Shown here: positions 1-7,239 of the stretch, piece by piece
Numbering within the stretch: position 1 is the stretch's first letter
Layout: each line of letters opens with the position of its first letter
Assembly (NCBI GenBank): GCA_043745295.1
Contig: JAYTTN010000738.1
Coordinates: 1 to 13,430 of the forward strand
Direction: 5' to 3'
DNA from: JALHQU01 sp043745295
Lineage (GTDB): Bacteria > Planctomycetota > Planctomycetia > Gemmatales > Gemmataceae
DNA length: 13,430 nt
Notes under the pieces: generated by a model
Seen by the model: only the letters and a program-made list of their open reading frames with translations
Told to the model about the DNA's origin: nothing
Databases searched by the model: none
Position numbers and translations under genes: made by a program

Positions 1-590
1 TGATCGCGCAGGCCGGCGCGATCAACGCCGAGACGTACCCGGCGTGGGCCACCATCGACTACCACTTCCCGGCGCGGGGAAAACTGCCGGCGGCGGTGCT
101 GCACTGGTACGAGGGGGCGAAGGACGGCAAGCGGGTGCTGCCCCCGGCCGAACTGCTGGCCAAGGTGCTGCGGCCGGGCGAGACGGCGTCGGACAGCGGG
201 TCGCTGCTGGTCGGGTCGAAGGGGATGCTGTTCGCGCCGAACGACTACGCCGCCGAGTTCCGTCTGCTGCCGGAGAAGGACTTCGACGGGGTGCAGCGGA
301 CGAAGCCGGAGAAAGGAGCGGAAGGCACGGCGAGCAAGGACGTCGATGCGCTCATGAAGAAGGAGTGGGCGGACGCGATCCGCGCCGGGAAGCCGGAGAT
401 GGCGTCGTCGAACTTCGACATCTCCGCACGGCTGACGGAGACGATGCTGCTCGGCAACATCGCCGTCCGCTTCGCCGGCACGAAGCTGACGTGGGACACC
501 GCGACGCAAACGTTCACCGGCACCCCCGCCGCCACGAAGCTGGTGACGGCCGAATACCGCAAGGGCTGGGAACTGCCGAAGGTCGGGTGA
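1..590 (+). CDS. Gfo/Idh/MocA family oxidoreductase, C-terminal part (5' end outside window)
   Basis: The reading frame is open from the left edge (first full codon at base 3) and stops at TGA 588-590, leaving about 195 residues of the C-terminal half. The segment LLVGSKGMLFAPNDYAAEFRL and the preceding HWYEGAKDGKRV stretch are typical of the substrate-binding alpha/beta domain of the NAD(P)-dependent Gfo/Idh/MocA dehydrogenases that are very numerous in planctomycetes. The end carries the usual family pattern of an alanine-rich helix (EWADAIRAGKPEMASSNFDIS) followed by a short beta region. The N-terminal Rossmann fold and any Tat signal lie outside the window, so substrate and localisation cannot be read. 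The family call is fairly firm; the specific reaction is unknown. Confidence 0.85.
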   Translation, partial: IAQAGAINAETYPAWATIDYHFPARGKLPAAVLHWYEGAKDGKRVLPPAELLAKVLRPGETASDSGSLLVGSKGMLFAPNDYAAEFRLLPEKDFDGVQRTKPEKGAEGTASKDVDALMKKEWADAIRAGKPEMASSNFDISARLTETMLLGNIAVRFAGTKLTWDTATQTFTGTPAATKLVTAEYRKGWELPKVG

Positions 591-644
591 GTCGGATTCC
601 CGCGCCCGTCGAACGCGAGGAAGGTCGGTGGGAAGAATTTTTCA

Positions 645-726
645 CCGCGAAGAGCACGAAGGACGCGAAGGGAAGGCGAGAAAGCCCGGAGTTTTCTCCC
701 CTTCGTGTTCCTGGTGTTCTTCGCGG
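645..726. repeat. Imperfect palindromic repeat (28-bp arms) downstream of the oxidoreductase
   Basis: Arms at 645-672 and 699-726 are imperfect inverted repeats of each other, starting CCGCGAAGA on one side and ending TCTTCGCGG on the other. They are separated by about 26 bp and would form a long hairpin. The arm is built from short CGAAG-like units (GCGAAGAGCACGAAGGACGCGAAG). Dispersed repeats of this style are common in planctomycete intergenic DNA and often give spurious small ORFs. No gene is supported across 591-854; the remaining bases there show nothing I can name. The hairpin could also serve as a terminator for the upstream gene, but there is no T-run. Confidence 0.6.
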
Positions 727-854
727 TCCCCTCCTCTCTTCGATCTCCGAACGGCCCTGGTGGGGCTGCTCGCCATGCTGCTCCTGTGGCGCACGGACGT
801 GGGAGCCGAACTGCGATCCGAGCCGGAAGCGTGAGCGAACGTCTTCGGATACCG

Positions 855-874
855 GAGTTGAATCCTTTCAACTC
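855..874 (-). terminator. Hairpin spanning the stop codon of the small unknown gene
   Basis: GAGTTGAA (855-862) and TTCAACTC (867-874) are perfect 8-bp inverted arms around a 4-base loop. The TGA stop of the minus-strand gene (870-868) lies inside the stem. No T-run follows, so this is a possible transcript-end or mRNA-stabilising structure rather than a classical intrinsic terminator. Confidence 0.4.
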
Positions 875-1215
875 TCCGTCACGTTCTCCGGACCCTGTTG
901 GCCATACACCGCTTTAATCATCTCGACCGCCTCAGCGAGTGGAATGCGGTTCGTGATGGTGGTGTGTACTCTCGTTCCGTCGGGGTGGACGACTGACAGT
1001 TCCTTAGGAAGGTACTGAATTTGGATTCCTTTCGACGTACCGCTCTGTTCCCGCACCAGTCTCAAGATAGCGGCGGGAGTTTCCTCGCTCAACTCGCCAC
1101 GGAGTCGGAGCCGAACGCGATCGCGGTTTTTCTTGCCGTCGATCGCGGTGACGTAGACATGCCCCTTTCGCTGTTGGACTAGAACTCGAATAGTTGGGAC
1201 GGATAGCTGCTCCAT
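868..1215 (-). CDS. Hypothetical protein, 115 aa
   Basis: I do not recognise the family. The 115-residue product starts MEQLSVPTIRVLVQQRKG and ends GQQGPENVTES. It alternates short beta-like stretches (TIRVLVQQ, HVYVTAI, RVRLRLRG, IQIQYL) with one clear helix (AAILRLVREQ) and a C-terminal helix (LAEAVEMIKAVYG), so it looks like a small soluble alpha/beta fold. There is no signal peptide or membrane segment. The ATG at 1215 was chosen because a GGGAG sequence lies about 10 bases upstream and no earlier in-frame ATG follows the neighbouring gene. It lies 35 bp downstream of the Uma2 gene on the same strand and may be co-transcribed with it. The real-gene call is moderately sure; the function is unknown. 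Confidence 0.6.
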   Translation of the reverse strand: MEQLSVPTIRVLVQQRKGHVYVTAIDGKKNRDRVRLRLRGELSEETPAAILRLVREQSGTSKGIQIQYLPKELSVVHPDGTRVHTTITNRIPLAEAVEMIKAVYGQQGPENVTES

Positions 1216-1250
1216 CGCGTGTACACTCCCGAATGTGTTGTAGGACGGTT

Positions 1251-1811
1251 CTACGCGAACAGGGCCGTGACATCCAGCCGCCAGCCGGGGACGGCGGGCT
1301 CGGCGTCGGCGGTGTCGCCGGGCCGGAATACGGTGACCGCGAGCGGGTTCGCGCTCTCGTACTTCGTCACCGTCTCGGCGTCCGGGTCCACGTCCCACAC
1401 AACCAGTGTCCCGGCCTCGAAGTAGTCGGCCCGCTTGTCCGCGTAGGCGCGATCCATCGCCGGCCCGTAGTCGTTCTCACTCCGCACCTCCACTGCGAAC
1501 ACCGGCGCGCCGAGGATGAACGATGTGTCATCGGACCACGGTCCGTCGTAGTACGAAGCGTCCGGGCTGAACGACTGCCGACCGGAAATCAGCGGCGGGT
1601 CGATGGCGTACCCGACGCTGTCGCCGAACGCCTCGGCTCCGCCCGGCGCGCCGATGAAGGCGTCCAAGGAGTTGACGATCCGCTTGGTAAGGCGTCCGTG
1701 CAGTCTTCCACTGGCCATGAGTTCGATGATCCTCCCGCCGATCAGTTCGGCCTTGCCTTCGACCTTCATCAGGTCGTCGAAAGTGGCCGGGAATGGCAGC
1801 TTCACGATCAT
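1251..1811 (-). CDS. Uma2 family (DUF820) restriction-endonuclease-like protein
   Basis: The 186-residue protein has the Uma2/DUF820 pattern, a PD-(D/E)XK nuclease-like fold. E22 sits in GKAELIGGRI, D84 in FSPDASYY, E108 in FAVEVRSEND and K126 in the helix before ADYFEAGTLVVWDVDPD. The last segment matches the family's K..Y...G....W.VDP signature. All presumed catalytic positions are present, so it may be active, though no Uma2 substrate is established from sequence. The start at 1811 was preferred over 1838 because GGAGG sits 7 bases upstream of ATG and the protein then begins MIVKLPF, as family members do. It follows nadB by 43 bp on the same strand. Uma2 genes are highly expanded in planctomycetes and cyanobacteria and usually occur as singletons without a toxin partner. 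Confidence 0.9.
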   Translation of the reverse strand: MIVKLPFPATFDDLMKVEGKAELIGGRIIELMASGRLHGRLTKRIVNSLDAFIGAPGGAEAFGDSVGYAIDPPLISGRQSFSPDASYYDGPWSDDTSFILGAPVFAVEVRSENDYGPAMDRAYADKRADYFEAGTLVVWDVDPDAETVTKYESANPLAVTVFRPGDTADAEPAVPGWRLDVTALFA

Positions 1812-1854
1812 GGGTGGTCCTCCAACGGCATTATGCACGGAACCTGTTTCGACT

Positions 1855-3450
1855 TCAACTCGGCACGTGCCGCGTCCCCCACCGCCCGTCGTCCCGCGCA
1901 GGGAAGTCGCTGCGGTAGTGGGTGCCGCGCGACTCGTCGCGGGTGAGGGCCGAGGCGATCATCAGCCGGGCGACGGTCAGCAGGTTCTGCAGCTCCCAGC
2001 CGGCGCGGTCCTTGAACTCGCGGGTGAGGACGTACCGGCACCAGAAGTCCACGTCCGTCGCGGCTTCTTCCAGTCGCGCCTTCTCGCGGACGATGCCCAT
2101 CTTGCGGACCATCAGCGCCCGTAGCGAGTTCGTCACGTCGGCGGCGTCCAGCGGGTCCGACGAGCCGTCCGGCAGCTCGTACTTCAGCGGCAGCGCGGCG
2201 AGCGTCGTCGGCATCGTGCGGGCGGCCTCCGCCGCGCCGCGCCCGCACCGCGCACCGTACACGAGTCCTTCGATCAGGCTGTTCGACGCCAGCCGGTTGG
2301 CCCCGTGCAGGCCGCTGCTCGTCACCTCGCCGGCCGCCCACAGGTTCGGCAGCGTCGTCCGCCCGTCGGCGTCCACCGTCACCCCACCCATCATGTAGTG
2401 GGCACCGGGTCGCACGGGGATGCGGTCCTTCGTGATGTCCAGGCCGAAGTTCCGGCACACCTTGCCGATGCCGGGGAAGCGGGTCAGCACCGTCTCGCGC
2501 GGAATGTGCGAGAGGTCCAGGTAAACGTTCGGGTGCTGGGTCCGTTCCATCGTGCGGAAGATGGCGCGGGCCACCACGTCGCGCGGGGCGAGTTCGTGCC
2601 GGGGGTCGTCGGTCAGCATGAACCGCTCGCCGTGAACGTCCCGCAGGTACGCCCCTTCGCCCCGCACGGCTTCGCTCACCAAGAAGCGCGCGGACCCCGC
2701 CACGTACAGGATGGTCGGGTGGAACTGCATGAACTCCATGTCGCGGAGCTGCGCCCCCGCGCGGTGCGCCGCCGCCATGCCGTCGCCGGTGGCGACGGGC
2801 GGGTTGGTCGTCTCGCGGTACACCATCCCGCACCCGCCGGACGCCAGAATCACCTGCTTCGCCCAGATGAGTTCCTTCGTGATGCCCGGTCGCCAGCAGA
2901 CCGCGCCGACGCACTTCCCCTCGGCCGTCAGCAGGTCCACGGTGAAGGTGTCGTCCCACAGGGTGATGTTGTCGGCCGCCTTGGCCCGCGCGATGATCGC
3001 CCGCATGACCTCGTGGCCGGTGCCGTCGCCGAGCGCGTGGACGATCCGCCGGTGGCTGTGCCCGCCCTCGCGCGTCAGGGCCAGTTCGCCGTTCTCCAGG
3101 TCGAACTGCGTGCCCCACTGGACCAGCTTCTCGATCTCGGCCGGGGCCTCGCGGATGACCATCTCCACGACCGCCGGATCGCACAGGCCGTCGCCGGCGA
3201 CGAGCGTGTCGCCGACGTGGTTCTCGAACGTGTCGTCCTTGCCCAGCACGGACGCGATGCCGCCCTGCGCGTAGCTACTGTTGCTCTCGGTGATGCGGTC
3301 CTTCGTCGTGACGAGGACGTCGAGGTCCGGCGACACCTCGAGCGCGGCGCGGAGGCCGGCGATGCCCGCGCCGATGACCAGCACGTCGGTGAACCGATGG
3401 ATCGCCTTGCGGGCGTCGAAGCCGGTCAGGTAGCGGGGGAAGGCGGGCAT
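1855..3450 (-). CDS. nadB: L-aspartate oxidase
   Basis: This cytoplasmic FAD enzyme oxidises L-aspartate to iminoaspartate, the first step of de novo NAD synthesis (NadA makes quinolinate next). The 531-residue length is typical. The N-terminal FAD-binding fold is visible at residues 23-38 (DVLVIGAGIAGLRAAL), followed by SSYAQGGIASV (58-68). The succinate dehydrogenase/fumarate reductase flavoprotein signatures are intact: TREGGHSHRR (126-135), QFHPT with H244, ELAPRDVVARAI with R290, HYMMGG with H351 and GANRLASNSL with R386. These fit the substrate-binding and catalytic residues known for the E. coli enzyme. The C-terminal helical domain (about 430-530) is complete. The ATG at 3450 lacks a Shine-Dalgarno sequence; the bases before it are pyrimidine-rich. 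nadA and nadC are not adjacent. Uma2 follows in the same direction. Confidence 0.96.
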   Translation of the reverse strand: MPAFPRYLTGFDARKAIHRFTDVLVIGAGIAGLRAALEVSPDLDVLVTTKDRITESNSSYAQGGIASVLGKDDTFENHVGDTLVAGDGLCDPAVVEMVIREAPAEIEKLVQWGTQFDLENGELALTREGGHSHRRIVHALGDGTGHEVMRAIIARAKAADNITLWDDTFTVDLLTAEGKCVGAVCWRPGITKELIWAKQVILASGGCGMVYRETTNPPVATGDGMAAAHRAGAQLRDMEFMQFHPTILYVAGSARFLVSEAVRGEGAYLRDVHGERFMLTDDPRHELAPRDVVARAIFRTMERTQHPNVYLDLSHIPRETVLTRFPGIGKVCRNFGLDITKDRIPVRPGAHYMMGGVTVDADGRTTLPNLWAAGEVTSSGLHGANRLASNSLIEGLVYGARCGRGAAEAARTMPTTLAALPLKYELPDGSSDPLDAADVTNSLRALMVRKMGIVREKARLEEAATDVDFWCRYVLTREFKDRAGWELQNLLTVARLMIASALTRDESRGTHYRSDFPARDDGRWGTRHVPS

Positions 3451-3472
3451 GGGAGGGAGGACCGTGGACGGG

Positions 3473-3489
3473 CGAGCGGGACTCGCTCG
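3473..3489 (-). promoter_or_regulatory. Small hairpin in the nadB leader, with a weak -10-like box just upstream
   Basis: CGAGCG (3473-3478) and CGCTCG (3484-3489) form a perfect 6-bp stem with a 5-base loop, 23-39 bases upstream of the nadB ATG. On the minus strand TAGAAT (around 3490-3497) lies just upstream and resembles a -10 box, but I see no convincing -35. A promoter here is only a possibility. Confidence 0.25.
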
Positions 3490-3651
3490 TATTCTATGCG
3501 CGTCCGGCCGTGCCGGCGTTCGATCCTCGGCCGGCCACCCTCGGTGAGCAAGGGGAGTTGGACCGACGGCCCGTACCCGACACCGGGACCGCCCGCTAGG
3601 ATGGTGGAAAGCCGGCGGCGTGTCGTCGGCGAGACGCTTTCAGGAGTTGCC

Positions 3652-4254
3652 ATGATGTCGCTGAAGTTCGCCCTGCTGTGCGCGTTCGCCCTCGCCGCGA
3701 TGGCCGCCGCCGCCGCGCCGGTGCCGGCCGCCGACAACCCGGTGGTGGTGGTGGAGACCAGCCTCGGCACCATCGAGATCGAGCTGTTCGCCGACAAGGC
3801 CCCCGGCACGGTGAAGAACTTCCTCGGCTACGTCGAGGACAAGTACTACGACGGGCTGGTGTTCCACCGCGTCATCGAGGACTTCATGGTCCAGGGTGGC
3901 GGGTTCGAGCCGGGGATGAAGCAGAAGAAGACCAAGGCCCCGATCGCCAACGAGTCGGACAACGGCCTGTCGAACGCCCAGGGCACCCTCGCCATGGCCC
4001 GCCTCGGCCGGGACGTGGGCGGGGTGAAGGCGGCCGACAGCGCCACCAGCCAGTTCTTCATCAACACCGTGGACAACAGCAAGCTGGACCGCGCCAAGGC
4101 CGGGGACAAGGTCGGCTACTGCGTGTTCGGCAAAGTGGTCAAGGGGATGGAGGTGGTGGAGAAGATCCGCAAGGTGAAGACCGGCGAGAAGGGCGGGTTC
4201 GACGACGTGCCGGTGGACGACGTGGTCATCAAGTCGGTGACGAAGAAGAAGTGA
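3652..4254 (+). CDS. Exported cyclophilin-type peptidyl-prolyl cis-trans isomerase
   Basis: The 200-residue protein starts with a signal peptide (about 1-27: basic MMSLK, an Ala/Leu-rich core, then VPAAD), so it should act outside the cytoplasm, isomerising X-Pro bonds during folding. The mature part is a single-domain bacterial cyclophilin: VVVETSLGTIEIELF (32-46), KNFLGYVEDKYYDGLVFHRV with H72-R73 as the catalytic FHR element, FMVQGGGF (78-85) and SATSQFFINTVDN (130-142). It has a slightly longer loop before SATSQFF (LGRDVGGVKAAD) than E. coli PpiA. AGGAG lies 5 bases before ATG 3652 and 8 before the in-frame ATG 3655, so either codon may be used. TAGGAT at 3597-3602 is a weak -10 candidate. 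It is divergent from nadB and converges with the protease gene. Confidence 0.94.
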   Translation: MMSLKFALLCAFALAAMAAAAAPVPAADNPVVVVETSLGTIEIELFADKAPGTVKNFLGYVEDKYYDGLVFHRVIEDFMVQGGGFEPGMKQKKTKAPIANESDNGLSNAQGTLAMARLGRDVGGVKAADSATSQFFINTVDNSKLDRAKAGDKVGYCVFGKVVKGMEVVEKIRKVKTGEKGGFDDVPVDDVVIKSVTKKK

Positions 4255-4270
4255 CCGCCTTCCCCCGCCG

Positions 4271-4292
4271 CCCGCCCCGGCGACGGGGCGGG
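4271..4292. terminator. Bidirectional GC hairpin between convergent genes
   Basis: CCCGCCCCG (4271-4279) and CGGGGCGGG (4284-4292) form a perfect 9-bp stem with a GCGA loop. It lies 16 bp after the cyclophilin stop and 8 bp beyond the convergent protease stop. It has no T-run, but the position and stability suit a shared terminator. Confidence 0.6.
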
Positions 4293-4300
4293 TCCGCCGG

Positions 4301-5269
4301 CTACTTCTTCTCGGGCGGCTTCGGCGGGCGGGTGAACTCCAGCACCACCACCCCGGACCCGGCCTTCGATTCGACGGCCACCGGCACGCGGTCGGCGAGG
4401 ACGGCCGGGTCCTTCGGCTGGAGAAGGAAGGCGACTTTCAGCGTGTCGCCCTTGACCGAATACTGCATCCAGATCGCCTCCTGCGCGAACGGCAACCGCG
4501 CGGGTTTGTCGGCTTTCGGACGGGCGAGGGTGAGGACGCGATCCTTGCCGAAAGAGAGGATGTCCGCAGCGAGGGGCACGTCCGCGCCGTCTCCCGCGTT
4601 GGTGATCCGCGCCTTCCCCTTGTCGCCGAAGTGGAACCGCCAGTGCTCGGTGTCGGCGAGCGGCTTGCCGTCGCGGGTGCCGGCCGTGCAGACCCACTCG
4701 CCCTTCAATCCCGGCCACTCTTTGTCCACCGGCGCGATGACGTACATCGCCGGCCTGTCGTAGTCGATGACCGCCGACAGGTGCGCCAAAAAATCCTGAC
4801 CGAGGATGCCATCGGGCTTCGCGGACTCCGGCTCGCCCGCGGGCCGGCTCGCGGAAAGATCGGCGATGTGGATACCGAATTCCGACAGGGTCAGTCCGCC
4901 GAACTCGAGTTCGGAAATGGCGGCCGGCTCGATCTTCAGCTCGCCTCGCGGCGTGAGCGCCTTGACGGCCAAGTCGGCGCGCGGTTTCAGCCCGAGCCGC
5001 TTCGCCGTCGTCGAGTCCAGGAGCGTGATTGTCGAACCCGTATCGAGGACGAGTTTCAACTGCTGTTTGCCACACGCGATAACGGCGAGGAAGGAGGAGT
5101 CCTGTTCCGACACCACTCGCAGGGGCACGCGCTCGTAGCCCTTGCGAACGAGTGTGGCGTCGAGCGATTCCGACTCGCGCATTGGCGGTTTCGGTTGGTC
5201 GGCCTTCGCGAACTGAGGGGCTACAGCCTCCAGTACCAGAAAGTACCCCCACAACATGCCGAGGCGCAT
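4301..5269 (-). CDS. Exported retropepsin-like aspartyl protease with a C-terminal TIGR03067-like domain
   Basis: The 322-residue protein opens with a signal-like segment (MRLGMLWGYFLVLEAVAPQFAKA). Residues 60-165 form a retropepsin-like domain: LKLVLDTGSTITLLD carries the catalytic D76-T-G-S, and DGILGQDFL (153-161) is the hydrophobic-Gly element that follows it in this fold. One DTG per chain means activity would need a dimer. From about 185 a second domain begins (WPGLKGEWVCTAGTRDGKPL) and includes YSVKGDTLKVAF. Its G-W, DGKPL and GDTLK pattern resembles the planctomycete TIGR03067 domain; this part is inferred from memory. The start at 5269 was chosen because GAGGAGG lies 7 bases upstream and it begins the signal peptide; the longer frame to 5338 is Arg/Ser-rich. 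It lies 75 bp downstream of the surface-protein gene on the same strand and may share its transcript. Confidence 0.8.
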   Translation of the reverse strand: MRLGMLWGYFLVLEAVAPQFAKADQPKPPMRESESLDATLVRKGYERVPLRVVSEQDSSFLAVIACGKQQLKLVLDTGSTITLLDSTTAKRLGLKPRADLAVKALTPRGELKIEPAAISELEFGGLTLSEFGIHIADLSASRPAGEPESAKPDGILGQDFLAHLSAVIDYDRPAMYVIAPVDKEWPGLKGEWVCTAGTRDGKPLADTEHWRFHFGDKGKARITNAGDGADVPLAADILSFGKDRVLTLARPKADKPARLPFAQEAIWMQYSVKGDTLKVAFLLQPKDPAVLADRVPVAVESKAGSGVVVLEFTRPPKPPEKK

Positions 5270-5344
5270 TCCTTGTCCTCCTCGTTGCGATTGGAACCGC
5301 CGCTCGCCGGATGGCGAGCGACTCTGGAACGACATCACCCGTAC

Positions 5345-6160
5345 TCAGCGCGTGCGGATGTAAACCCCGCCGTTCCCGGTTTGGATGAAGCGCTGCGGCT
5401 GGGGCGGGTAGAGGATGTTGCGGATGATCGGGATGTTCTGGCCGAGTCGGATCTGCTGAGCGACGGACTGGTTGGGGAACTGGATCGGAGGTTGACCGAT
5501 GACCGGCGGCTGAACGATCTGGGGCGGCTGCCCGATCACGATCTGGCCGCCCGGGGTCTGAACCCACTGGACGGGCGTGTTCGGTTGCTGGAGGAAGCCG
5601 GGGATGATCATGACCGCAGCCGGCCCCTGATTCGCGGGCTGTCCGGGCAATTGCGCCAACGTCGGCGGGAGTCCACTGTTCGTCTGGGGCGCGGGGAGCG
5701 GCTGACCGTCGGGGCTGGTGAACTGCAGCGTCGTCAGATCACCCGTGCCACCGGCGAATTGAACCAGTTCGTCGAGTTCGGGAGAGGCGATGAGTTGGAT
5801 CGAGTCACCGAGGGAGGCGGTGCCGGTGTAGATGGTATTCGTGTCGTTGTCGTAGAAGGACAGGATGTACACGCTGCCGGCCTTCTCCATGATCATGGCC
5901 AGTCCGGTGGAGTTGCCCTGAGAATCCATCTGGGGGATGGCGGCCACGTCGGTGACGGCCTGCTGCGCCGCGGGCGGCTGCTGGGGGGTCGGGGTTCCCG
6001 TCGGCACCACCGGGGTGGCGTCCGGGACGATGCGGCCGTCGAGGGCTTCGAGGCGGGGCTTCCACTTCAGCGAGACGGGCAGGCGCGCCTCACGGTCGTC
6101 CTCCGCCTTTGAACATCCTCCTGGACGGCAACATGTTCGCAACTCCGGGTAGTTTCTCAT
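5345..6160 (-). CDS. Pro/Gln-rich predicted surface protein with planctomycete LE-LDGR-VP N-terminal motif
   Basis: The 271-residue protein has no enzyme signature. Residues 31-48 (LKWKPRLEALDGRIVPDA) resemble the LE.LEDR.VP motif found near the N-terminus of many planctomycete extracellular proteins (the Planc_extracel type), here with D-G-R in place of E-D-R. A Pro/Gln linker (PTGTPTPQQPPAAQQ) precedes a beta-rich region (GLAMIMEKAGSVYILSFYDN, TIYTGTASLG, SIQLIAS). The C-terminal half is low complexity with QPP/IGQPP/VQPP units and ends GNGGVYIRTR. ATG 6160 has GGAGG 9 bases upstream. TACACT on the minus strand (6182-6187) is a plausible -10 box. Secretion and surface location are inferred from the motif only; function is unknown. 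Confidence 0.7.
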   Translation of the reverse strand: MRNYPELRTCCRPGGCSKAEDDREARLPVSLKWKPRLEALDGRIVPDATPVVPTGTPTPQQPPAAQQAVTDVAAIPQMDSQGNSTGLAMIMEKAGSVYILSFYDNDTNTIYTGTASLGDSIQLIASPELDELVQFAGGTGDLTTLQFTSPDGQPLPAPQTNSGLPPTLAQLPGQPANQGPAAVMIIPGFLQQPNTPVQWVQTPGGQIVIGQPPQIVQPPVIGQPPIQFPNQSVAQQIRLGQNIPIIRNILYPPQPQRFIQTGNGGVYIRTR

Positions 6161-6267
6161 GACCGGCGTCCTCCACCGGCAAGTGTAAGATCTCGCGGCG
6201 ACGAGTGGAAGATCAAGATGTCGGCCGGAGAATTCGCGCATTCGTCACACTCGGACTGTCTGCTCGT

Positions 6268-7239
6268 TTACTTCCCGCGTAGCCCGTCGAGCCACTTGGC
6301 CAGGTCGGCGGGCAGCGGCATCGTCCAGTGCAGGGTCGCCCCGCTGACCGGGTGTTCGAACCCGAACTCGGTGGCGTGCAGCGCCAGTCGCGGCGCGCCG
6401 CTGAAGTCCGGCACGTCGTCGCCGTTGGGCTTCCGGCAGTACACCTTCTCGCCGCAGACCGGGTGTCCGGATTCGCTCAGGTGGATGCGAATCTGGTGCG
6501 TCCGGCCCGTCTCCAGTCGGCACGACAGCATCGTGAAGCCCTGGAACCGCTCTTCGGGCGTGACGTGTGTGACCGCCTCCTTGCCGACGCCGGGGAGGGT
6601 GGTACTGCCGCGCCGCCCGTCGCCCCGGTCGCGGACCAGCGCCGAGCGGATGGTGCGGGCCGGGAAGAGGCCGGGTACGACGGTCAGGTAGCGGCGGATG
6701 ACGGTGTGCTTGCGGAACTGCATTCCCAGCACGCGCTCGCCCAGCGGGGAGCGGGCGAAGCACATCAGCCCCGACGTTTCCTTGTCCAGCCGGTGGACGA
6801 TCCGCAGCGGCGACAGGGTGCGGGGCGTGCGGCCGAGCTGCCGGGCGACGGCCGCCTGCGCCACGTCTTGCAGCGTCGGCACCAGGTCGCGGCGGTGTTC
6901 GGACCACTCCAGTTCGGACGGGTGGCGGACGGTGTTGATGCCGCTCGGCTTCTCGACGACGACGACGTGATCGTCCAAGTGGCGGATCACCAAACCGTCC
7001 GGAGTGGCCGTCTTCGGCCGGTGGACGGGGTTGGCTAACAGGGTGACGAGTTCGCCCTCCTTCAGCCGCCGGGCGGCGTCGGTGCAGAGCGAATCGCCGA
7101 CGTTCACGCGCCGCCCTTCGATCATCTTCTTCACGTCCGCCCACGACGGCCGGAACTCGTGCAGGCGGCTCCGCAGCACCTTGGCCAGGGTGTGGCCGGC
7201 TTCGGGCGGGGCTACGGCGAAGGGGGGAAGGAGTGTCAT
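6268..7239 (-). CDS. RluA family pseudouridine synthase
   Basis: This 323-residue enzyme would isomerise uridine to pseudouridine in rRNA or tRNA. Residues about 17-70 form an S4-like RNA-binding domain (LRSRLHEF, ADVKKMIEGRRVNVG, DAARRLKEGELVTLL). The catalytic domain starts at HVVVVEKPSGINTV (91-104). The family signature is RIVHRLDKETSGLMCFARS (146-164), with D152 as the catalytic aspartate. RYLTVVPG and the GRTHQIRIHL motif (245-254) are intact. Its ATG overlaps the TGA of the upstream coiled-coil gene by 4 bases (ATGA at 7239-7236), which suggests coupled translation. The exact RNA target (RluA, RluC or RluD type) cannot be fixed from sequence, so no symbol is given. Confidence 0.93.
   Translation of the reverse strand: MTLLPPFAVAPPEAGHTLAKVLRSRLHEFRPSWADVKKMIEGRRVNVGDSLCTDAARRLKEGELVTLLANPVHRPKTATPDGLVIRHLDDHVVVVEKPSGINTVRHPSELEWSEHRRDLVPTLQDVAQAAVARQLGRTPRTLSPLRIVHRLDKETSGLMCFARSPLGERVLGMQFRKHTVIRRYLTVVPGLFPARTIRSALVRDRGDGRRGSTTLPGVGKEAVTHVTPEERFQGFTMLSCRLETGRTHQIRIHLSESGHPVCGEKVYCRKPNGDDVPDFSGAPRLALHATEFGFEHPVSGATLHWTMPLPADLAKWLDGLRGK

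Noticed and set aside
628..834. 68-codon plus-strand frame in the first intergenic region
   Set aside because: It runs through the palindromic repeat. The HEGREG-type peptide is a product of the repeat, and no family match is apparent.
1251..1811. Uma2 as part of a restriction or defence cassette
   Set aside because: There is no methyltransferase, helicase or other defence gene nearby, and Uma2 genes are usually singletons in these genomes.
1808..3184. 458-codon minus-strand frame inside nadB
   Set aside because: It is a long Arg/Gly/Pro-rich open frame caused by high GC, fully within the well-supported nadB in another frame.
2305..3651. Upstream extension of the cyclophilin frame across nadB
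   Set aside because: The frame is open by chance opposite nadB. The ribosome site and signal peptide place the true start at 3652.
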